Shown here piece by piece: positions 7,931 to 15,827 of a stretch of 36,920 nucleotides of DNA; position 1 is the first letter of the stretch; every line of letters starts with the position of its first letter. The notes beneath the pieces were generated by a model. It searched no databases. It was not told the origin of the DNA and saw nothing but the letters and a program-made list of their open reading frames with translations. This stretch comes from Planctomycetaceae bacterium. GTDB taxonomy: Bacteria; Planctomycetota; Phycisphaerae; SM23-33. Location: NCBI GenBank assembly GCA_021371965.1, contig JAJFVE010000068.1, positions 1 to 36,920 on the forward strand. The letters run 5' to 3'. Position numbers and translations under genes: made by a program.

Positions 7931-8868
7931 CTTACCCAGACCATGCGCTCGCCGGGCGTAGGATGGGCGCCGTTGACGAACGACGGCCAGTCCATCAGGC
8001 GCTTGCCCGCGGGCTTGAGCTCGCGGATCTTCAGGCGGCCGCGGCCGCAGGAGATCGTCAGGTCGTCGGCCAGCGTCCCCGGTTCGCCCGCTGGTGGCGC
8101 GTCGAGCGATTCGGCACGGGCGATGATGACGGGCTGTTCGCGCCCGTCGCGCCGGCGCAGGACTGTCTGCCCGCCCGGCCAGGGCCACGTTCCGTGAATG
8201 CGGTTGCGGATGGCAACGGCGTCTGCGGACCAGTCGATCACGCCGTCGGCCTTGGCCATCGGCGGGGCGAGGGTGGCTTTGGATTCATCCTGCGCCGTGC
8301 GTATCGCCGTGCCCGCGGCAAGCAGGTCGAGCGTGCGACAGGCCAGGTCCGCGCCGAGTGCGGCCAGGCGAGTCGCAAGGTCCTCGGCCGTTTCACGCGG
8401 GTCGATGTCGGTGGCTTGCTGCAAGTAAATGTCGCCGGCGTCCATCTTGGGCACCAGGGAGAAGGTCGTCACGCCGGTGCGGGCAAATCCGCGGATGATG
8501 GCCCAGTTGATCGGCGCGGCCCCGCGGAGTTCCGGCAACAGCGAGGCGTGGACGTTGAAGGCCCCGTGTTTGGCCGTCGCACAGGTGGGGTCCTTGATGA
8601 ACTGCCCGTAGTCGGCCACGACGATCACATCCGGCGCCAAGGCGGCCAGATGCTCGCGCGTCGGCGCAGCATTGATGGCCGCGCACTCCTGCATGGCCAG
8701 GCCCAGCGCGGCCGCCGCCTGAGCGACGGGCGTGGGCTGCACGTGGCGCCCCCGCCCGCTCTGCCGCGGCGGCTGCGTGAAGACCTCGAGGACCGTGTGG
8801 CCGGCGCGGGCGAGGGCGCTCAGGATGGGCACGGCCAGCGATCCGCTGCCGCAGAACACGATTCGCAT
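7927..8868 (-). CDS. fmt: Methionyl-tRNA formyltransferase
   Basis: The 313-residue protein formylates initiator Met-tRNA with 10-formyl-tetrahydrofolate. The N-terminal domain starts MRIVFCGSGSLAVPIL, carries the conserved loop SLLPELRGAAPINWAI, and has MDAGDI just after it; the C-terminal OB-like domain has IRNRIHGTWPWPG. The length is normal. The start has an AGAGGG ribosome-binding site. The last codons run into a family A palindrome, which supplies the TAG stop, so the C-terminus has probably been reset by repeat insertion. rsmB lies downstream on the same strand after 94 bases of repeat DNA. The role is firm. Confidence 0.95.
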   Translation of the reverse strand: MRIVFCGSGSLAVPILSALARAGHTVLEVFTQPPRQSGRGRHVQPTPVAQAAAALGLAMQECAAINAAPTREHLAALAPDVIVVADYGQFIKDPTCATAKHGAFNVHASLLPELRGAAPINWAIIRGFARTGVTTFSLVPKMDAGDIYLQQATDIDPRETAEDLATRLAALGADLACRTLDLLAAGTAIRTAQDESKATLAPPMAKADGVIDWSADAVAIRNRIHGTWPWPGGQTVLRRRDGREQPVIIARAESLDAPPAGEPGTLADDLTISCGRGRLKIRELKPAGKRLMDWPSFVNGAHPTPGERMVWVS

Positions 8869-8975
8869 AGAACCCTCTGCATAGAATAAACGCGGGCAAA
8901 GTTACCGCCGTAATTCTACCGATATAGGAACTGCGAATCACGATCGGACGGATCAATTATTAGAAAGGGCCGGCC

Positions 8976-9179
8976 ATGATCCAGCGAGACGTGCCAAGGG
9001 AATCGATAATGGACCTCTGGGACGACGAAGATATCAAAGGGGACGACGACGTCGAAGAACTCGATGACGAGGACGATGAGGACGAGGACGAAGACGACGA
9101 GATCGACGACGAAGACCTCGACGAAGAACTCGACGAGGACGAAGACGAGGACGAAGACCTCGACGACGACGAAGAGTAA
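8976..9179 (+). CDS. Small extremely acidic Asp/Glu-rich protein
   Basis: The 67-residue open frame starts ATG after GAAAGGG at good spacing. From residue 15 onward it is almost only Asp and Glu with a few Leu and Ile. No domain is recognised. Such low-complexity acidic tails mimic nucleic acid or bind cations or basic proteins in some families, but no function can be assigned. The antisense frame is a poly-Ser artefact. It is transcribed divergently from fmt. The GAC/GAG/GAA codon pattern resembles the short GACGACGAGGACGAGGACGA repeat between genes at about 21952-21973, so the possibility that this is repeat expansion and not a gene should be kept open. Confidence 0.5.
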   Translation: MIQRDVPRESIMDLWDDEDIKGDDDVEELDDEDDEDEDEDDEIDDEDLDEELDEDEDEDEDLDDDEE

Positions 9180-9277
9180 CCTTCCCGCCGCATCGAGTGG
9201 CTTCCAGGGGATTGAATAAGCCGCTGAGGTCGCTGCCTGCCCCCCGCGAAGGCAGGAGACCGTTGAGGAAGAACCAA

Positions 9278-9358
9278 CATTGCCACGGAGATCACAAAGA
9301 TCACGAAGAAAAGAACAAGAAAGTAATCTCCCCTTCTTTCTCTCTGTGGCAAAGTTTC
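9278..9358. repeat. Family D inverted pair downstream of the epimerase gene
   Basis: GCCACGGAGATCACAAAG at the left is matched by CTCTGTGGCAAAG at the right, with A/G-rich DNA between. It lies between the acidic gene and the epimerase stop. Confidence 0.5.
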
Positions 9359-9362
9359 TTCT

Positions 9363-10619
9363 TCAAGCGTCAAGGCGTCGCAGGAGCTGACTGCAGCGGA
9401 AGACTCTCGCGGGATCGACGCTAATGCCCAGAGGGCGCTGGGGCGTCGCGGCGGGCAGGGGCTTGAGTTTGCCGGCGTAACCGAATCGCAGCGAGCGGAC
9501 AGTCAGGTCTTCTTTCACCAGCAGGCGGCCGTAGTTGCCCTCGACGAACCGCGCGGGCGGGGCGTATTGCAGCAGGCGGCGCTGGGCGGCGGAGAGAATG
9601 CTGCTCTCGCCGACCATGGCCCCGCAGAGCCAGGTCACGCCGGCCTCAGCCGCTTGTCGAGCCAGCAGCAGCGAGTTGACCAGGCCGCCGTTCTTGCACA
9701 GGCGGATGTTCCACCAGATCTTTTTCGGCTCGGCCAGCAGCGTTTCGGCGTCGGCCGGCGTCAGCAGGGCCTCGTCGGCAATCAGCGGCAATGAGCATGC
9801 GCGGGCCAGTTCCACAAAGGCCGCGGCGGGGACGTACACCGGCTGTTCGACGGCGCAGACGCCCAGGGCCTTGAGCTCGTCGACTCGCGCGGGGGTCTCG
9901 TCGACGGCCCAGCCCCCGTTGACGTCCACACGCAGGGTGCAGCGTGCGGCCAGAATGTCACGACCGATCAGGCCCAGCACGGCAGCGAGGTTCTGGCGGT
10001 CGAGGTCTTCGCCCAGGCCGAGCTTGAGCTTGAAGTCGCGCAGGCCCGCCAGGCGCATCAGGCGCGTTCGCTTGGCGGTCTTGGCGACGCTGCGGCTACC
10101 CAGCACGCCCGAGACACGCGAGACGATCGTATTGCTCAACGGGGGCGAGTCGACCGTATCCAGTCGGCGCAGGCACGCCAGGTCCATCGCGCAGGCGGCG
10201 GCGTTAATGCACCGTCCGGCGGCGTCGGTAGAAGGCATCGCGAGGGAAGAAAGAGCATTGCCATCGCAGCAGGGCGACGGACCTTCCGTGTCAGCGGCGG
10301 GGCTTGCCCCGCGCGCCGGCTGGGAATTGAACAACCGCGGCGAGCAAGCTTCGCCGCTGACGCTGCCCGCCAATGTCTTCTTCCATAGCGAACCGTTCAG
10401 TGCCGCGGGCCATAGGATGTTCTCGATGTCTTCGGCGACGGATTCGAGGGTTTCGCCGGTGACGTAGGGTCGCGGGAGGGTCTGGCCCCATCCGGCCAGG
10501 CCGTCGGAGAACTCGACGCGGATGACGATGGACTCGGCCACGTCGCGCGTGGCGGCGGCGTGCTCGAAGGTTCGCATCGCCGTGGTCGCACGATAGATGA
10601 ACAGGCGCTGCGGTTCCAT
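9363..10619 (-). CDS. Enolase-superfamily enzyme, dipeptide epimerase-like, with repeat-derived insertion
   Basis: I chose the ATG at 10619 (418 residues); the frame stays open upstream, but that part is repeat DNA. It has the enolase-superfamily order: a capping domain (to about 135), then a barrel with FKLKLG (K197, K199), RVDVNGGW (D232), AVEQPV (E258), IADEAL (D282) and NIRLCKNGGL (from 304). The layout fits the muconate-lactonizing/dipeptide epimerase subgroup. The lysine usually found on the strand after DEAL is R306 here, with K309 present, so the second acid-base may be altered and the reaction (epimerase, racemase or dehydratase) is uncertain. Residues about 87-110 come from a 72-bp family A repeat, making it longer than the usual 320-370 residues. 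A family B repeat lies just upstream of the ATG. Confidence 0.72.
   Translation of the reverse strand: MEPQRLFIYRATTAMRTFEHAAATRDVAESIVIRVEFSDGLAGWGQTLPRPYVTGETLESVAEDIENILWPAALNGSLWKKTLAGSVSGEACSPRLFNSQPARGASPAADTEGPSPCCDGNALSSLAMPSTDAAGRCINAAACAMDLACLRRLDTVDSPPLSNTIVSRVSGVLGSRSVAKTAKRTRLMRLAGLRDFKLKLGLGEDLDRQNLAAVLGLIGRDILAARCTLRVDVNGGWAVDETPARVDELKALGVCAVEQPVYVPAAAFVELARACSLPLIADEALLTPADAETLLAEPKKIWWNIRLCKNGGLVNSLLLARQAAEAGVTWLCGAMVGESSILSAAQRRLLQYAPPARFVEGNYGRLLVKEDLTVRSLRFGYAGKLKPLPAATPQRPLGISVDPARVFRCSQLLRRLDA
10290..10361. repeat. Family A palindromic repeat inside the epimerase gene
   Basis: This 72-bp double hairpin starts GTCAGCGGCGGGGC and ends TCGCCGCTGAC. Its length is a multiple of three and keeps the frame open. 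The translated stretch (VSGEACSPRLFNSQPARGAS) has no counterpart expected in the enzyme family. Confidence 0.8.
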
Positions 10620-10687
10620 GTGGCACGGGCTTTCCAGACTGTGACAGCCACAGGCTGGACCACAGCCTGGAGAGGCTGTGCCACCGG
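10618..10687. repeat. Family B palindromic repeat between two minus-strand genes
   Basis: It starts GTGGCACGGGCTTTCC and ends GGCTGTGCCACCGG. It occupies almost the full gap between the membrane-protein gene and the epimerase start codon, so it lies where the ribosome-binding site would be. Confidence 0.75.
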
Positions 10688-10705
10688 ATCGTCTGAGCGT
10701 CGTGG

Positions 10706-11752
10706 TCAAGAGGTTATCGGGCCGTTCTGTCCGGCCGACGGCGAGGCCGCGGCCGCGCGCGTGCGAAGCTGTCCGAGCTTGTCGCGCACTTCCTGGGCCA
10801 TGCGGCTGTTGGGATAGCTGCGGATGATTTCCTCGCCGACGGAGACGGCCTCGGCCCACTGCTGCTCGCTGACTCGGATGGCGAACTGGACGCCGAGGTT
10901 GTGAAGCTTGGCGCGGAAGACGCCGCGGGCGCTTTCTCGCAGCGCCCCGGCCTCCTGGGGCGTCAGGTACGAATCCAGCTCGGTCAGGAGCTGGATGCCG
11001 GCGTCGACGTCGTTCTTTCGGGTGGCTTCGCCGTAGGCCTGCAGCAGTTCGCTCTTGCGTTTGAGGCGGGCCTGCTCGACGTGCTCGCCGAGGGAGGCGA
11101 TCTTGGGATTGTCGGGGAAGAGGTTCTGCAGGCGTCGCGTTTCGCGCGTCGCGCGCGACCAGTCGTAGCGGGCGACGATGCTCATCACGCGCCGCACGGC
11201 GGTGTCGATCTTCTCGTCAAGGCTGGCCTTGCGGTTCGACTCCATCTCGTCGCGGAGGCGCGAGGCCTCGTCGGCATAGCCGAGCTTGTGCTCGATCGAG
11301 TCCAGCAGCGACTGGGCCGAGCGGTAGTCCTGGCGGATCAGGTCGGCGTGGATGGCCTCGCGGAAGGCCTCGACCTCGACCTCGTGGTACACCAGGCTCT
11401 TGGCCTGGTCGGAGAGCTTGCCCAGGTCGACCAGCATGTGCATCGAGTCGCGCTGGTCGGCGAAGATCGGCTCCAGGTCGGCCAGGCGGTCGGCCATCGA
11501 CGAGACCGCCTGCTCGTTGGAGACGACGGTCTTGATCAGCCCGTACAGGGCGACGGTCCACGCCGCCGCGGCCGCGGCGCAGACGATCACGCCGGCCAGG
11601 GGCAGAGCCTGCATGGCATGACCGCGAACGATTTCGACGACGGCGCCAACCGCCGCGGCCAGCACCGCCAGCGCCAAGGCGCCCAGCGTGACCCACAGGG
11701 CAGTCTGTGCGGTTTTGATGACCCAGTCAAACTGTCCGCTCTTGTCGGCCAT
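10706..11752 (-). CDS. Membrane-anchored helical (TPR-like) protein of unknown function
   Basis: The 348-residue protein has two predicted membrane helices near residues 15-40 and 50-75, joined by a short basic loop, so both ends should face the cytoplasm. The rest is long, charged and helical, with heptad-like stretches at about 80-110 and 165-215 and a TPR-like C-terminal part (AEAVSVGEEIIRSYPNSRMAQEVRDKL). The start ATG has AAAGGAAA upstream. I do not recognise a catalytic motif. It may be a scaffold or sensor in the inner membrane. It is upstream of the epimerase gene on the same strand, but the family B repeat between them weakens a case for close coupling. Confidence 0.7.
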   Translation of the reverse strand: MADKSGQFDWVIKTAQTALWVTLGALALAVLAAAVGAVVEIVRGHAMQALPLAGVIVCAAAAAAWTVALYGLIKTVVSNEQAVSSMADRLADLEPIFADQRDSMHMLVDLGKLSDQAKSLVYHEVEVEAFREAIHADLIRQDYRSAQSLLDSIEHKLGYADEASRLRDEMESNRKASLDEKIDTAVRRVMSIVARYDWSRATRETRRLQNLFPDNPKIASLGEHVEQARLKRKSELLQAYGEATRKNDVDAGIQLLTELDSYLTPQEAGALRESARGVFRAKLHNLGVQFAIRVSEQQWAEAVSVGEEIIRSYPNSRMAQEVRDKLGQLRTRAAAASPSAGQNGPITS

Positions 11753-11845
11753 ACCGTTTCCTTTCGTAATCAGCCATTCCTTCAGGAGGATGACATGCCA
11801 GTGCCTGCACTGTAGCTTTCGCCACCGTACATGTCAAATCCGGGA

Positions 11846-11997
11846 AGCCATCAGCTATCAGTCAAAAACTTACCACAGAGGCACAGAAAGCCCAGAGGAA
11901 GACGCATGAACGGGAACGTCATGTCTTTGTTTCTACCTCAGTGATCTCTGTGCCTCTGTGGTTAATCTTCTTCACGGCTGATAGCTACTATCGGCTC
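11846..11997. repeat. Family D inverted pair flanked by family F units
   Basis: ACCACAGAGGCACAGAAAG (about 11871-11889) is mirrored by CTCTGTGCCTCTGTGGT near 11946-11962. Outside these lie ATCAGCTATCAG and CTGATAGCTA units. The 11753-12020 gap holds no other feature that I can support. Confidence 0.65.
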
Positions 11998-12020
11998 TCC
12001 GTATGCGTTAGGATAAGGGT

Positions 12021-12731
12021 ATGCCCCGCGAACAGATGACCGACAAGCAGGTGTCCGCGTACCTGCAGATGGACCTGCGCGAGGTCCAGAAGCTCGCCTC
12101 GCGCGGGATCATTCCCTGCCGCAGGAGCGGCTCGCGCATGGTGTTCGTCAAGGGCGAGGTGGACCACTGGGTCGAGCAGCGCCTCCATGAGATGGACCGC
12201 CGCCGCCTGCGCGACGTCGCCCGCGGCGTCAGCGCCCATCACGGCTTCGACCATGAGGCGCTGCTGATCGCGCCGATGATCCCCATCGGCGGCCTCGCCG
12301 TGCCGCTCCACGCCCGCACGCGCGATTCGGTTTTGCGCGGGCTGGTGGCGCTGGCCGGCGACCTGGCCTACCGCAGCGACCACGTCCTGGACGAAACCCG
12401 CGCCCGCGAGGACATCTGCTCGACGGCCCTGATCCCCGGCGTGGCCCTGCCGCACCCGCGCCACCCGCTGGAGTACGACATCGCCGAAAGCTTCGTCACC
12501 GCCGGCGTCACCCACAGCGGCGTGCCCTTCGGGGCCGTCGACGGCTCGCTGACGCGCCTGTACTTCCTGATCTGCTGCAAAGACGAACGCACCCACCTGC
12601 ACGTGCTGGCCCGCCTCAGCGCGATGCTCCACGAAGGCCGGTTCGTCCAGGACCTGCTCGACTGCCCCGACAGCGACACCCTCCGCGCCAAGCTCCTGCA
12701 GCGCGAAAAACTCGTCCTGACCGGCGGGTAA
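12021..12731 (+). CDS. HTH (excisionase-like) fused to PTS EIIA (PtsN/fructose type) domain
   Basis: The 236-residue protein has a MerR/excisionase-like helix-turn-helix at about residues 6-55 (TDKQVSAYLQMDLREVQKLASRGIIPCRR, then a wing with GEVDHWVEQR). From about residue 80 it has a mannitol/fructose-type EIIA domain. The active-site histidine is H145 in GVALPHPRHP, equivalent to the PHGR histidine phosphorylated by HPr. No EIIB or EIIC is near, so it is likely regulatory rather than for sugar uptake: the phosphorylation state of the EIIA part could tune DNA or protein binding. No HPr or EI gene is in the window. The start ATG has AGGATAAGGG upstream. The domain calls are firm; the regulatory role is inferred. 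Confidence 0.85.
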   Translation: MPREQMTDKQVSAYLQMDLREVQKLASRGIIPCRRSGSRMVFVKGEVDHWVEQRLHEMDRRRLRDVARGVSAHHGFDHEALLIAPMIPIGGLAVPLHARTRDSVLRGLVALAGDLAYRSDHVLDETRAREDICSTALIPGVALPHPRHPLEYDIAESFVTAGVTHSGVPFGAVDGSLTRLYFLICCKDERTHLHVLARLSAMLHEGRFVQDLLDCPDSDTLRAKLLQREKLVLTGG

Positions 12732-12757
12732 AGTCCTTCTCGCCCGCAATGGCCGAA

Positions 12758-12907
12758 TCAGCCGCCAAGGACGCTCTTTTCAGGCACGGGCGCGTCGGCC
12801 TGGCGGCTCTTGCGGACCGGCTGAAACGTGCGCCAGAAACAGAAGGCGGCCAGGCCGATGATGATGGCCCAACTGGCGAGCATAAAGATCCAGCCGTAGG
12901 CGGTCAT
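12758..12907 (-). CDS. Small MetS-like subunit of NSS transporter
   Basis: This 49-residue protein has a single membrane helix (about residues 5-26, GWIFMLASWAIIIGLAAFCFW) then a basic, cytoplasmic tail (FQPVRKSRQ). Its ATG overlaps the symporter stop in an ATGA arrangement, so translation should be coupled. This size and placement fit the small MetS-type subunits of NSS family transporters, as in Corynebacterium methionine uptake, where the small protein is needed for activity. It lies convergent to the HTH-EIIA gene with only 26 bases between. The helix and overlap are seen directly; the MetS comparison is by context. Confidence 0.72.
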   Translation of the reverse strand: MTAYGWIFMLASWAIIIGLAAFCFWRTFQPVRKSRQADAPVPEKSVLGG

Positions 12908-14553
12908 GCGAGTTCTCCTTGCTCCTGGCGGTTGCGGCGGCGCCACACCGACCAGACCAGCAGGCACAGGATGGCGAAGATGAACAACAGCATTACGCGC
13001 GTCATGATGCGCACGGGCATCTCGGCGGGGGGCACGCCCTTGAGCAGGATCGTGTCGCCGAGCTTCTGGTACGCCCACGTACCCAGGATCGCCAGCAGCA
13101 ACAGCGGCGTGATGTACTTGATCACGAAGCGGTAGAAACCCGGAATCCGGATGTCCGAACCGCTGTGCAGTTCCGTCCAGGCCCGCTGCATCCCGAAGAC
13201 CCAGGCGAACAGGATCGCCTCGACCAGCGCGAAGACCACCAGGCAGAAGTTGACGGCCCAGAAGTCCACCTCGTCGATGACCGGCACGCCGCCGAAGACG
13301 ACGGCCTGGCAGAGGATGAACGTCGTGACGCCGAAGACCAGCACCGCCTCGCGCTTGGTGAGGTTGAACTCGTCTTCCAGGAACGCCACCGCCGGCTGCG
13401 ACAGCGACACGCTCGACGTGATGCCCGCCAGGAACAACAGGAAGAACCACGCGAACCCGAAGATCTGCGAGCCGGGCAACTGCTCCAGCACCAGCGGCAT
13501 GGCCAGAAAGCCCAGGCTGAACGTGCCGCCCTTGGCGAAGTCGGCAGTGGCCTGCCCGCCCAGCAGCACGAAGGCCGCCGGGATCACGATGCTGGCGCCC
13601 AAAATCACCTCGGCGAACTCGTTGACCGTCGCGCTGGTCAGCCCCGCCAACGCCACGTCGTCTTCCTTGCGCAGATAGCTGGCGTAGGTCAATATCGCCC
13701 CGATGCCCACGCTCAGGGTGAAGAAGATCTGCCCCGCGGCCGCCAGCCACATGTCGGCGTCGATCACGTGCGCCAGGGCGTTGAGCCGCCCGCCGACACC
13801 GAGGGGCTCGCCCTTGGCGCCGACGCCGGAAACGGCTGCCGACCATTGACCGGGGTCGGCCAGCTTGGACATGTCCGGATTCCACAGATACCCCAGGCCG
13901 TTGGAGATGTTCCGATCAGGATGGGCCGCGTCCGGCGTGCCCAGCGTGAAAACGCGAACCACCAGCACGATCGCCAGGACGAACAGCGCCGGCATGGCCC
14001 ACTTGCACAGCCGCTCGATGCCGCCCTTGAGACCATAGTACACCACCACGATGTTGATGACGAACGTCAGCAGGAAGAACCCGTAGGCCGCAAGCATCGA
14101 ACCGAAGTGCTCGCCCCCGCCGCCGATGTACTGGCCCAGAAACGATCCGATCGACTCCTTCGTCGTGCAGGCGGCGTACTTCCCCGTGGCCGCAAAGACG
14201 CTGTACCCCAGCAGCCAGCTCTCGATGTAGACGTAGTAGATGAAGATGATCACCGGCCCGAAGATGCCGATGACGCCGAAATACTTGATGAACCGGTTCT
14301 TGTTCCACATCGTCTGGAACGCACCGGGGGCGGTGCTGTGGCCGAAGCCGCCGCCGAAGCGCCCGATCGTCCACTCGACCCACATCAGCGGCAGCCCCAG
14401 CAGCACCAGGGCGATGAAATAAGGAATCATGAACGCCCCGCCGCCGTGCTGGGCCGCCTCTCCGGGAAACCGCAGGAAATTGCCCAACCCGACCGCGCTG
14501 CCCGCCACGGCCAGAATCACGCCCAACTTGCTGCCCCAGCGCTCTCTCGCCAT
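12904..14553 (-). CDS. Sodium-dependent NSS/SNF family transporter
   Basis: The 549-residue protein has about twelve hydrophobic segments and the NSS signature in helix 1, AGSAVGLGNFLRFP, where the unwound helix binds Na+ and substrate. Substrate is probably an amino acid, but cannot be read from sequence. It is longer than a typical bacterial NSS protein (about 440-510 residues) because of extended loops, among them the region around DPGQWSAAVSGVGAKGEPLGVGG. I chose the ATG at 14553, with GGAG eight bases upstream, directly before the family's ERWGSKLGVILA start; the frame is open further upstream but that part is shared with the divergent queE leader. The MetS-like subunit overlaps its end by four bases. 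Confidence 0.9.
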   Translation of the reverse strand: MARERWGSKLGVILAVAGSAVGLGNFLRFPGEAAQHGGGAFMIPYFIALVLLGLPLMWVEWTIGRFGGGFGHSTAPGAFQTMWNKNRFIKYFGVIGIFGPVIIFIYYVYIESWLLGYSVFAATGKYAACTTKESIGSFLGQYIGGGGEHFGSMLAAYGFFLLTFVINIVVVYYGLKGGIERLCKWAMPALFVLAIVLVVRVFTLGTPDAAHPDRNISNGLGYLWNPDMSKLADPGQWSAAVSGVGAKGEPLGVGGRLNALAHVIDADMWLAAAGQIFFTLSVGIGAILTYASYLRKEDDVALAGLTSATVNEFAEVILGASIVIPAAFVLLGGQATADFAKGGTFSLGFLAMPLVLEQLPGSQIFGFAWFFLLFLAGITSSVSLSQPAVAFLEDEFNLTKREAVLVFGVTTFILCQAVVFGGVPVIDEVDFWAVNFCLVVFALVEAILFAWVFGMQRAWTELHSGSDIRIPGFYRFVIKYITPLLLLAILGTWAYQKLGDTILLKGVPPAEMPVRIMTRVMLLFIFAILCLLVWSVWRRRNRQEQGELA

Positions 14554-14686
14554 TGTCCATACTCCGACGCACGACCTGTGCGCCTCTGTTTTAAGAAAAG
14601 ACAAAGCATTCCGCAAGCAGGATGCGCCGGCGCCCGAACTCGACAGGTTGTTTCCCCGACCTCCACTCTTGGCGTACAATGACTTC

Positions 14687-15331
14687 GTGAGCACACTGAT
14701 CGTCAACGAGATCTTCCGCAGCATCCAGGGCGAGGGCACGCGCGCGGGGCGGCCTTGCGTGCTGGTGCGGCTGACGGGGTGCAATCTCGCCTGCGACTGG
14801 TGCGACACGCTCTACGCCTGGAATGAAGGCACGCCCATGAACATCGCGGCCGTACTCGATGCGGTGGCCGCCCTGGGCGGGCCGTTGGTGGAAGTCACCG
14901 GCGGCGAACCGCTCATGCAGCCGGCGACGCCCGATCTCCTGACGGCCCTGTGCGACGCGGGGTACGAGACGCTGCTGGAGACCAACGGCTCGCTCGACAT
15001 CGCCGCCTTGGACGGGCGCGTGGTGCGGATCGTCGACTTCAAGTGCCCCTCCAGCGGCCAAAGCGCCTCCAATCGCTGGGACAACGTCCAGAGCCTGCGC
15101 CGCAGCGACGAAGTCAAGTTCGTCATCGCCGACCGTGCCGACTACGAAATGGCCCGTGAGGCCGCCGTCGACCACAACCTGCCGCATCGCTGCACAGTGA
15201 TCTTCAGCCCTGTCAACGCCCGCCTCAGCGGCGCCGACCTGGCGGGGTGGATTCTGCAAGACAAGCTGGACGTGCGGCTGGGCCTGCAGCTACATAAGAT
15301 CCTGTGGCCCAGCGCGACGCGCGGGGTATAG
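14687..15331 (+). CDS. queE: 7-carboxy-7-deazaguanine synthase (radical SAM)
   Basis: The 214-residue protein makes 7-carboxy-7-deazaguanine from 6-carboxytetrahydropterin on the path to preQ0 and queuosine. The N-terminal substrate motif EIFRSIQGEG is followed by the QueE-type cluster motif CNLACDWC (C32, C36, C39; CX3CX2C) and GGEPL near residues 72-76. The start is a GTG at 14687 (STLIVNEIF). No Shine-Dalgarno is seen; a TACAAT box ends seven bases upstream, so the message may be leaderless. queD follows 120 bases downstream, with ATGG repeats between. The sequence continues upstream in frame, but that part is antisense to the NSS gene. Confidence 0.93.
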   Translation: MSTLIVNEIFRSIQGEGTRAGRPCVLVRLTGCNLACDWCDTLYAWNEGTPMNIAAVLDAVAALGGPLVEVTGGEPLMQPATPDLLTALCDAGYETLLETNGSLDIAALDGRVVRIVDFKCPSSGQSASNRWDNVQSLRRSDEVKFVIADRADYEMAREAAVDHNLPHRCTVIFSPVNARLSGADLAGWILQDKLDVRLGLQLHKILWPSATRGV

Positions 15332-15336
15332 TGCGG

Positions 15337-15385
15337 ATGAATGGATGAATGGATGGATGGATGGATGGATGGATGATTGGATGAT
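15337..15385. repeat. ATGG minisatellite between queE and queD (family G)
   Basis: Several ATGG and GATGAATGG units run in tandem. Similar runs are at about 1520-1543, 16614-16665 and 33608-33640 (complement). Confidence 0.75.
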
Positions 15386-15451
15386 GGACTTGTGAGTTGT
15401 TTCGTCCTCGTCCTTGTCGTCGGTTGTTCGTTTGCCTCACTGGAGTCATTG

Positions 15452-15811
15452 ATGGACTACGAACTGGTCAAGACCTTCCGATTTGAAGCCGCGCATTCGT
15501 TGCCCAACGTGCCGGCCGGGCACAAGTGCAGCCGCATGCACGGGCACGGGTACCGCGTGGACGTTCACGTCAGCGGCTCGCCGGATGCGCGCACGGGTTG
15601 GGTGATCGACTTCGGCCAGATCAAGCAGGCCGTCGAGGGCGTACTGAGCGAGTTGGACCATCGCTGCCTCAACGAGATCGCCGGCCTGGAGAACTCCACC
15701 AGCGAAGTGCTCTGCAAATATCTCTGGGACCGCATCAAGCCCGCCCTGGGGCTGCTGTCAGCCATTGAAGTCTGGGAAACCGACACCTCCCGCTGCATCT
15801 ATCGCGGGTAA
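15452..15811 (+). CDS. queD: 6-carboxy-5,6,7,8-tetrahydropterin synthase
   Basis: This 119-residue protein converts dihydroneopterin triphosphate to 6-carboxytetrahydropterin, the step before QueE. The zinc ligands are H15 (FEAAHSLP), H30 and H32 (MHGHGY); C26 in GHKC is the catalytic cysteine, with LDHRCLNE near residue 70 and the C-terminal WETDTS glutamate. Length is normal for QueD. The ATG at 15452 has GGAG about seven bases upstream; the frame remains open before it without a better start. With queE it makes a two-step block of queuosine or preQ0 synthesis; queC and other members are not in the window. Confidence 0.93.
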   Translation: MDYELVKTFRFEAAHSLPNVPAGHKCSRMHGHGYRVDVHVSGSPDARTGWVIDFGQIKQAVEGVLSELDHRCLNEIAGLENSTSEVLCKYLWDRIKPALGLLSAIEVWETDTSRCIYRG

Positions 15812-15827
15812 AGAGTTCGTCCTGACG

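Noticed and set aside
8960..9373. Poly-Ser frame opposite the acidic gene
   Set aside because: It is the complement of GAC/GAG codons and has no start context.
10620..10859. Upstream extension of the epimerase frame
   Set aside because: The added 80 residues come from repeat DNA and from the end of the next gene; the family start is at MEPQRLFIYR.
11871..11972. CACAGAGGCACAGAG units considered as CRISPR repeats
   Set aside because: They come in inverted pairs with no regular spacers and no cas genes are near.
12919..14682. 587-residue plus-strand open frame across the NSS gene
   Set aside because: Composition (Gln, His, Arg, Asp) is that of an antisense shadow; the NSS motifs and membrane helices are on the minus strand.
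15337..15385. ATGG arrays considered as CRISPR or coding repeats
   Set aside because: Units are four bases long without spacers and do not keep any frame through the region.
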